Part shown: positions 52,021-58,223 of the stretch, piece after piece
How positions within the stretch are numbered: position 1 is the stretch's first letter
How the letters are laid out: the number at the start of each line of letters is the position of its first letter
Assembly: GCA_963768165.1 (NCBI GenBank)
Contig: CAVYHJ010000007.1
Location: 1-64,000, forward strand
Reading direction: 5' to 3'
Length of the DNA stretch: 64,000 bases
From: CAVYHJ01 sp963768165 [NCBI: uncultured bacterium]
GTDB lineage: Bacteria; UBP4; UBA4092
Position numbers and translations under genes: made by a program
The notes under the pieces: model-generated
Database searches by the model: none
Seen by the model: only the letters and a program-made list of their open reading frames with translations
What the model was told of the DNA's origin: nothing

Positions 52021-53283
52021 TTATTCTGTTATTTCTTTTTCATGGCTCAAATGAAATAACCGATTTTCGACTTTATCTCGTAAGGCTTCCCAAAGACGTT
52101 TACTTTTCCCTACAGCATTTGGATTGCTACCCAATTCTTCAGATGTTCCAACAATTGTGGGAATCAGTTGAGAACCAAATTTATCGAAAAATTTGAATGG
52201 GTCATATTTCCAATCTACAGATTCCTTTTTATTGCTTTCTTCTTTAAGTAAAACTCTGAAAGAGCCAAGTAAAGGATAAAGCCAACCATCAGGAATAACA
52301 TAATGTGTTTCGCTTTGAGTTAATGGCAATATTTTGGCTTTCCTTTGTGCTTCAATAAATCTTACTTCTCTCCGCCTACCTAACTTAGAACCTGTTCCAT
52401 ATGCTTTCATGTATTGTTCTTGAAAGTTTACATGAATATGGTCATATAGCCTGAGGATATCTATAACAACAGGTGCAATCTCTTTATAACCTGATAACCA
52501 TTCAGGATTCTGATAGTTTTCGATAATTGCACCCTTACCTGTATAGGCAATTATTGGATCTGTCTTTTTATCATTCCAGCGAGGGTGAAAGAGTGTGAGT
52601 AAGGCAAGTACTGTGCGAACATCAACTGGTGCCGGTTCGTTTTCTCTATATCGTATTCTTCCCTTTAGTTGTGATTTCTCAATAACATCCTTCAACCAAT
52701 CAAAATTGCCTTTTAAATCCTCTAAGCTAAATTCTTTGACTTGAAGACTTGTGTTCCTTGCACTTGCAAGCTTTATACGTAATTCACTATCAATATCGCC
52801 AGCAATTATTTCAAGATGAATATACAATTCCTTGAAATTATCAGGAATCTCGTCATCTTTTAATGTCAAAAAATCAGCATTAGATATTTGAGATTTTAAC
52901 TCAGCAATCACTCGATCTGTTGTCGCACCATCAACCATACCATGCTCATCATCAGACTCAATAGAAAAGTGCAATGTTCTTTCCTTATTGTCATACCATG
53001 CTTTCTTTGCGAGAATTAAACAGCCGCGATTTAATAAATGAAACAAATCAGGGTCATTTTCTATTGTTTCCGTAATAGCTAAGGGAACACCTGATTTCAT
53101 TTTAATAACCTCATGACTTCGAGGATTAATTTTGTCCGGTATCACCCGATTAGGAAGATCTTTAACTTTTACAAAGGCATGGATTACAGTTAAATTTTCC
53201 AGATGTGGGTTTTTTAAATTTCGAACATGGTCTTGCGAAACGGGAATACGGTATTCATGTGGCCATTTTGAGTTAGTGTTCAT
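52021..53283 (-). CDS. AIPR-family protein (abortive-infection phage-resistance type)
   Basis: 420 residues from ATG 53283 (AAGGAG upstream; ten residues of open frame precede it). The AIPR-type core is visible: LLNRGCLILAKKAW (residues 83-96), then the HGMVDGATTDRVI segment (114-126) that corresponds to the family VNGxQT motif. RLKLASARNTS-like text (ELRIKLASARNTSLQVKEF) follows, typical of the AIPR/DndB-like group. These proteins were first linked to abortive infection in lactococci and occur in many defence islands; the activity is unsettled. First gene of the operon with DUF3010-like and kinase genes, and preceded by a duplicated structured leader. Confidence 0.75.
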   Translation of the reverse strand: MNTNSKWPHEYRIPVSQDHVRNLKNPHLENLTVIHAFVKVKDLPNRVIPDKINPRSHEVIKMKSGVPLAITETIENDPDLFHLLNRGCLILAKKAWYDNKERTLHFSIESDDEHGMVDGATTDRVIAELKSQISNADFLTLKDDEIPDNFKELYIHLEIIAGDIDSELRIKLASARNTSLQVKEFSLEDLKGNFDWLKDVIEKSQLKGRIRYRENEPAPVDVRTVLALLTLFHPRWNDKKTDPIIAYTGKGAIIENYQNPEWLSGYKEIAPVVIDILRLYDHIHVNFQEQYMKAYGTGSKLGRRREVRFIEAQRKAKILPLTQSETHYVIPDGWLYPLLGSFRVLLKEESNKKESVDWKYDPFKFFDKFGSQLIPTIVGTSEELGSNPNAVGKSKRLWEALRDKVENRLFHLSHEKEITE

Positions 53284-53302
53284 GTTATTCTCCTTTTTTG
53301 AG

Positions 53303-53363
53303 CGGCAACTCATTGGTTATATGTGCAGCACACAGCTTGAAGTCTTGGACCTACAATTTGCCG
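53303..53363 (-). ncRNA. Structured leader element, proximal copy (A)
   Basis: 61 nt bounded by cggcaa (53303-53308) and ttgccg (53358-53363), which pair. It aligns without gaps to the 61 nt at 53472-53532 (33 identities). Two end pairs change together between the copies (G-C to A-T and A-T to G-C). It ends 19 nt before the AIPR start, just ahead of its ribosome site. Confidence 0.6.
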
Positions 53364-53423
53364 TAGTGTGATGACATAGATTATTTGAAAACTAAAGTAA
53401 CGTAGTAATACTAGGGGAAATAA

Positions 53424-53450
53424 TTAGGGAGGAACCAAATTAATAATCAT
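53424..53450 (-). CDS. Possible 8-residue leader peptide (MIINLVPP)
   Basis: A tiny open frame with AAAGGAG upstream, positioned after leader copy B just as the AIPR gene is positioned after copy A. The bases before the start (attctccttt on the plus strand) also repeat. It may be a true leader peptide or the stump of a lost gene. Confidence 0.3.
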   Translation of the reverse strand: MIINLVPP

Positions 53451-53471
53451 AACATTCTCCTTTCTTCCGAG

Positions 53472-53532
53472 CGACGTCTCTATTTAGATTTGTACAACAT
53501 ATACTTTGAGACCAAAAGTCTACAAGTCGTCG
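53472..53532 (-). ncRNA. Structured leader element, distal copy (B)
   Basis: 61 nt bounded by cgacg (53472-53476) and cgtcg (53528-53532). Inside, gtctc and gagac also pair. Same length and same spacing to a ribosome site and ATG (21 nt) as copy A. A possible -10 TATAAT (minus strand, 53548-53553) lies just upstream, with TTGACT at 53574-53579 but a 20-bp spacer. Confidence 0.6.
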
Positions 53533-53633
53533 AATTATGTTGACTTTATTATATTAATATAATTTTCAGTGAAAGTCAAGTTTTATTTATTATTCGATGC
53601 ATCGGGAATACTACAAAAGGTGGATTGGGGAAG

Positions 53634-54086
53634 TTATCCATTATCTTCCCCAAGAGATTCCAAGTCAGCAAGGTCTTTTTTTCTACCGAGGGCTTTTTTA
53701 TTGGCGATTAATTGTTTTCGACCGAGGTAATAAATAGGGATATCGTCATATTTACCTTGCACCCGACCGGAGATGGCTTCTTCCCAGGAAACGCCCGTAA
53801 GTGAAGTAATGATATCTATGCGAACAGGTGCTACCCCTAATTGAATCACTTTATCCGGTTGAGTGAAATCGGATTCCGATAACCCGATAGAGCCAAAACC
53901 AAATTTAGTCAGAGCAACAAGGACACGCTTGGCATTATTTATTTCGGGGTGAATGAGAATATCCAGATCACCGGTAAACCGGGGACTTCCATGAAGAGCG
54001 AGAGCATAAGCGCCCACAATGAGATATTCAACTTTGTTTACGTTGAATAACTCGAACAACTCTTTGTAATCTTTCTGAATCTCCAT
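53634..54086 (-). CDS. Nucleotidyltransferase-fold protein (DUF6036/MNT-like), putative toxin-antitoxin partner
   Basis: 150 residues. The nucleotidyltransferase motif is clear: EYLIVGAYALALHG then SPRFTGDLDILI, where G-(S)-x11-D-x-D binds metal and NTP, and a third acidic residue is in VRIDIITS. The C-terminal half carries YLGRKQLIANKKALGRKKDL. Such proteins act on tRNA or proteins in MNT/AbiEii-type modules (known for relatives). Its 5' end overlaps the upstream small gene by 59 nt, suggesting strict coupling. Start ATG 54086. Confidence 0.75.
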   Translation of the reverse strand: MEIQKDYKELFELFNVNKVEYLIVGAYALALHGSPRFTGDLDILIHPEINNAKRVLVALTKFGFGSIGLSESDFTQPDKVIQLGVAPVRIDIITSLTGVSWEEAISGRVQGKYDDIPIYYLGRKQLIANKKALGRKKDLADLESLGEDNG

Positions 54087-54216
54087 AATATTGTTTTCGT
54101 AAATGTTCGACTGCCGAGAGACGTTCTTCCGGTGTTTTGGAAAGCCAGTATTTTAAATCATCTTTTTCCAAGGATTTATCTTTAAGATTTTTTATTTTTA
54201 CCACCTTTTTAATCAT
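54028..54216 (-). CDS. Small partner of the nucleotidyltransferase (antitoxin-like)
   Basis: 62 residues. It starts with a basic stretch (MIKKVVKIKNLKDKS) and contains DDLKYWLSKTPEERLSAVEH followed by LRKQYYGDSERLQRVVRVI. This text is a recurrent short partner encoded before DUF6036-type nucleotidyltransferases, so the pair behaves like a toxin-antitoxin module. Start ATG 54216 without an obvious ribosome site. Confidence 0.65.
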   Translation of the reverse strand: MIKKVVKIKNLKDKSLEKDDLKYWLSKTPEERLSAVEHLRKQYYGDSERLQRVVRVIQRKQS

Positions 54217-55096
54217 AGGAGATATTATCGCATATCATGGTTTTTCAACCAATATAAAATTGGAGAATTTTAAGGTTGGTTTTTAACATCCACTTTCTTT
54301 AAAAACTGTTAGGTAGTGTCCCTTATGGCGCATGGGAGATGTAGTGGAGAGGGTATGGAGATGGTATGGAGGAGGTCACCTGTTGATTTTGTTAGGTAGT
54401 GTACCTTTTGGGATAGTAGAAAGTCAGTTTCAAGTCTCAAGTTTCAGGTTTCAAGTTAAAACAAGGAAATAGGATAAATAAAAGATAGGCGTCGGGAATA
54501 GTCAAAGCATTGCAGATTTTGGATTTTAAATTGTAGATTTTATGATTGAAGAATTCTAAAATGATTGATATTATTGAAGATAAATTTTTCGGCATTTGGC
54601 GAAATATTATTATCATCTCCATGCAATGGCAGACAGGTCATAATGGCCTTGTAATGAACGAGACTGATCTCGTTCATTACAAGAAGCGGAATTGAAAAAA
54701 GGAATTCCGGTTAGACAACAGTCTAAGTTAATAAGGAGACAAAAGATAGTAGGTGGTGGTGTAATGGATAGTGGGTGGGAATTATTGTTGACTGGATGGG
54801 TGGGTTATGGGGGTATTTTTGGGTCAAAAAGGGGTTGAATTAGCTCCCTACTTTCTCCCTATTGTCTCCACTTTATCTCCCATTATGGGATGGAGAGTAT
54901 ACTAATTTAGTAGACTTTACTATTTTAGGAGCTAATTTGGGGGTAAAAAGAGAGTGCAGAATCATACCCTAAAAAGGAAGCATCGGGAATCAAAGAAAGG
55001 TGTCGGGAAAGGTTTATCGACTTACACTCCATTGAATTTCCCTTTCGAGGGAAATGACAATCCCGGCGGGAATCCGGTTTTAGACTGAGAGAACCA
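54217..55096. other. 880-bp gene-free, repeat-rich stretch
   Basis: No convincing gene. It holds two direct copies of tgttaggtagtgt (54308 and 54392), a tandem tttcaag-type run near 54431-54458, the 16-bp hairpin at 54648-54683, a second smaller one (cggaatt...aattccg) near 54688-54711, and a 10-bp inverted pair aattagctcc/ggagctaatt (54838-54847, 54928-54937). Three g(c/t)(a/g)tcgggaa motifs are at 54489, 54980 and 55000. It looks like decayed or foreign DNA. Confidence 0.6.
54648..54683. repeat. 16-bp perfect inverted repeat
   Basis: Arms cttgtaatgaacgaga (54648-54663) and its exact complement (54668-54683) around the loop ctga. No T-run follows. No gene is next to it, so it is not obviously a terminator. 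Confidence 0.75.
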
Positions 55097-55294
55097 TCAT
55101 TTTTTCTGAAGCCCCCAGATAATTTTCTTTTTCATACTTTCAATTCCATCCGGGGTGATACCTTTATGGAAGTAGGCGGATGTATTTTCACAAGTACTTT
55201 TTTCTTCCGGTGTTTTACTGGCACAATCTTGTCCCACAGCACAATACTCCTTACCCTGATATTTAAAATAAAATGGACAAATATGTTCCGCCAT
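55097..55294 (-). CDS. Small four-cysteine protein, member B
   Basis: 65 residues from ATG 55294; a TTG two codons up is possible, and AAAGG lies upstream. Cysteines at 6, 18, 24 and 35 have the identical C-x11-C-x5-C-x10-C spacing of the protein at 48960-49196. Both share YC..G.DC and the helix TPDGIESMKKKI. It probably binds a metal or Fe-S cluster in the cytoplasm. Together they delimit the accessory block 49-55 kb. Confidence 0.7.
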   Translation of the reverse strand: MAEHICPFYFKYQGKEYCAVGQDCASKTPEEKSTCENTSAYFHKGITPDGIESMKKKIIWGLQKK

Positions 55295-55300
55295 ATTCAA

Positions 55301-55529
55301 AAATGCCTTTAAAAATATACCAGACTCTATCTTACTCCTAACCCACGATTTGTCAAACCCGTTAAACCCCGGTCAGAAAAAAAGGATTTTCCACGTCAGC
55401 CCTCAAAAGTCTAACGGGACCAATACTGGATTCTATGCATCGGGAACTTGAGCGTTTTTTGCGGTATTCCCGATGAAGAGTAAGAACAGTTTTATTAGAC
55501 GCTATTGTACTTGTTAACACATTAGCTAT
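55301..55529. other. Short spacer with inverted catcgggaa pair
   Basis: About 230 bp. The motif catcgggaa (55438-55446) meets its complement ttcccgatg (55467-55475) across a 21-nt loop, making the only hairpin built from the dispersed motif. The promoter of the glycoside hydrolase gene should lie after it but no clear pair of boxes is seen. Confidence 0.5.
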
Positions 55530-58181
55530 ATGATAATAGCAGTGATATATCATAAGAATCGATGGGATATTTTTCCCATCCATCAATTAATCCTATTCAT
55601 GTTAGCAGGAATACTGATAACAAGTATCCTGAATGCGCAGAGTTGGGCACCCTTTGTGATACCCGGCTCGATGAGTACCACCAGTCCGATAAATTTTAGT
55701 TTGCCACCTATCACCACCAGTTCCCCGAGATTAATTGCGAATGGTTCACAATTTACAGTAAACGGCATACCGGTAAAGTTATGGGGAATGAATGTAACTT
55801 TTTCCAGTGATTTTCCGGACAAGGGTTATGCGGCGACATTAGCCGCCCGGATTGCCGCCGCAGGAATCAATTGTGTCCGGTTTCATCATATGGATACCGA
55901 GAATTATCCCAATGGGATATGGAACAGTTGGGATGGCAGTTCGATTGACCAGCGAGCGTTAGACCGATTGGATTATTTTGTAGCGCAGTTGGCCGACCAT
56001 GGAGTATATTCGGATATCAATTTACATGTTGGCCGGACTTATAGTAATTATTTAGGATTACCGAATCCGGGTACTGATTATGATAAGATAGCGGATATCT
56101 TCACCCCGGCCCTCCTCCCTCCACAAAAGAATTATGCCAATCAATTATTAAACCATGTGAATCCTTATCGAGGAGTAAGGGATGCCGATGACCCGGCTGT
56201 GGCACTGGTAGAGATAAGCAATGAAGACAGTTTTTTTATGTGGGATAATGATGCGAGTATTCAGGCGTTTCCGTCTTATTATGCGAATATTCTGCAGACT
56301 CAATATAATACCTATTTACTGGGGCGATATGGTTCAACCTCCGCTTTGAGTACCGCCTGGTCAGCAGGAATTGATTCAACGGGACCGAATATGCTGTTAA
56401 ATCCAACCATGCAAAATACTACCGCGAACGGTTCCATCCAGAATTGGGTTACAGAAATTGATTCTTCCTCGTCATTCGCAACCACCATGCCTTATTATCG
56501 TGCACCATATAATGGAGCCCGTCTGCAAATCCCCGAAATTGATGGAACAGACTGGCATTTGCAATTTGAACAAGACTACTTAACGGTACAAGCCGGTCAT
56601 TACTATACCGTTATTTTCAAGGGGGCCGCTGATACAACCCGCATTGTATCCGTGGAAGTAACAATGTATCATTCCCCATGGAGCGACTTGGGACTGGGAA
56701 CATCCTTAACACTCAACAGTACCTGGTCGGATTATACTTTTGGTTTTTTTGCGACCACCAGTGATACGAATGCCCGGTTAAGTTTCTCGATAGGTGCGTC
56801 TACCACAACCATGTATTTAGCGAATATGGATTTTCATGAAGGGGGCCAGAATGGATTATCGGCAGGGGAATATTTGGAAACGACAACTGTAAAGGTCTAT
56901 GGTGCCAATGAATCCATTCCCCGAACCCGGGACAGGTTAAGATTTTTTGCCGTGACTGAAAAGAATTATTTTGATACCATGAGAAGTTATGTGAAAGACA
57001 CTATAGGCAGTGGAGCCATGGTAACCGGGACTATCGTTTTCGGTCCATTGGGATTATATGGCCAGAGTGATATGGATTATATAGATAGTCATGCTTACTG
57101 GCAACATCCACAATTTCCCGGTGTTGCTTGGGACCCAGTGAATTGGTTTATCGAACAGATAGCGATGACGGATAATCCATCGAGTGCCACATTATTTCCA
57201 TTGGCTTGTGAACGACTGGTCAATAAACCGCATACCGTGACCGAGTACAATCATCCGGCACCGAATGATTACCAGGCGGAAGATATCCCGATGATATCCT
57301 CTTTTGCTGCTGCCCAGGATTGGAGCGGAGTGTTCATGTTTGATTATGGAAATCCGACCAGTGCCCCCGACCCACAAGCCTTCAGCGGATATTTTGATCA
57401 TTATGTGAATGCGGCGAAGTTTGGGTTTGCGCCTGCGGGAGCCGCCATGCTGCGCAATGGAGCTGTTACACCATTACCGGTAGGAACCCCGGTCAGTTTA
57501 GTGACATCGGGAGACCCCTTGGGTGATTTGGTAGAACTAAGCCGGTTGAATGGAAATACATTGAGCAATTCTGTTTCGGCAATCACTGGATATAATTGGC
57601 AACAGCCGTTGAGTTTTCAGCTTGGGGTAACTATATCGACCAGTCCCTCTTCAAGTCTCACCGGCGGCAGCGGGAGCAGCATAAGCTGGCAGACTACCCA
57701 TGGAAATGGGTTTTATTGGGTACAGGGGCCGGGTGCCTGGACATTTACCGGATACACCACAGATTTTGCCTATTACACCTATGGACAAATAACCGTCAAT
57801 AGTCCGACTTTTGTTGCCATGACGATAACTCCATTGGATGCAACCAACTTTACCGGTGCTCACCATCTCCTGATATCTGCCTGCGGTAGATGCCAAAATA
57901 CCGGGATGATATTTTCATCAGACCGAACAACCGTCAATAACAATTGGGGTTATGCGCCAGTATTGATAGAGCCGGTAGATGCCGTAGTGACATTGCCCCC
58001 CGGTACATGGACCTGTCAGTCATTGGGACCGGATGGGTCACCCCAAACAAGTGTACCTGTCACCCGTCAATCCGGTTCATTGAGTGTTCACCTGACTGCA
58101 TCATACGGCACCATGTGGTACCTTTTAACCCGAACGAATATCACAACCTCGGTACCTAATTATTGGATGTTTTTTTATTAA
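55530..58181 (+). CDS. Secreted GH5-like glycoside hydrolase with internal CBM (copy 1)
   Basis: 883 residues. An N-terminal signal segment (QLILFMLAGILITSILNAQS) directs export. A GH5/clan-A-type TIM barrel starts about residue 80 (VKLWGMNVTFSSDFP, INCVRFHHMD). The acid/base Glu is E232 in VEISNEDSF and the likely nucleophile E572 in TVTEYNHPAPNDY. A carbohydrate-binding-type insert (about 275-450; NMLLNPTMQN, WHLQFEQDYLTV, YYTVIFKGAADT) splits the barrel. A beta-sandwich C-terminal part ends RTNITTSVPNYWMFFY. Substrate is unknown; a beta-glucan or mannan is possible. The next gene is a close paralog. Confidence 0.75.
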   Translation: MIIAVIYHKNRWDIFPIHQLILFMLAGILITSILNAQSWAPFVIPGSMSTTSPINFSLPPITTSSPRLIANGSQFTVNGIPVKLWGMNVTFSSDFPDKGYAATLAARIAAAGINCVRFHHMDTENYPNGIWNSWDGSSIDQRALDRLDYFVAQLADHGVYSDINLHVGRTYSNYLGLPNPGTDYDKIADIFTPALLPPQKNYANQLLNHVNPYRGVRDADDPAVALVEISNEDSFFMWDNDASIQAFPSYYANILQTQYNTYLLGRYGSTSALSTAWSAGIDSTGPNMLLNPTMQNTTANGSIQNWVTEIDSSSSFATTMPYYRAPYNGARLQIPEIDGTDWHLQFEQDYLTVQAGHYYTVIFKGAADTTRIVSVEVTMYHSPWSDLGLGTSLTLNSTWSDYTFGFFATTSDTNARLSFSIGASTTTMYLANMDFHEGGQNGLSAGEYLETTTVKVYGANESIPRTRDRLRFFAVTEKNYFDTMRSYVKDTIGSGAMVTGTIVFGPLGLYGQSDMDYIDSHAYWQHPQFPGVAWDPVNWFIEQIAMTDNPSSATLFPLACERLVNKPHTVTEYNHPAPNDYQAEDIPMISSFAAAQDWSGVFMFDYGNPTSAPDPQAFSGYFDHYVNAAKFGFAPAGAAMLRNGAVTPLPVGTPVSLVTSGDPLGDLVELSRLNGNTLSNSVSAITGYNWQQPLSFQLGVTISTSPSSSLTGGSGSSISWQTTHGNGFYWVQGPGAWTFTGYTTDFAYYTYGQITVNSPTFVAMTITPLDATNFTGAHHLLISACGRCQNTGMIFSSDRTTVNNNWGYAPVLIEPVDAVVTLPPGTWTCQSLGPDGSPQTSVPVTRQSGSLSVHLTASYGTMWYLLTRTNITTSVPNYWMFFY

Positions 58182-58223
58182 ATAAATTCAATCTATTTTT
58201 TATTTACTATAAGGCGAGAAACT

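Noticed and set aside
53303-53532. The paired leader copies as integron attC sites
   Set aside because: Position just before a gene and paired ends look attC-like, but the essential GTT of the R' box is not kept (GTTGCCG in one copy, GACGTCG in the other), and no integrase gene is in the window.
53542-53579. Strong promoter for the AIPR operon
   Set aside because: TTGACT and TATAAT are present but 20 bp apart, too far for a normal sigma-70 promoter; kept only as a remark.
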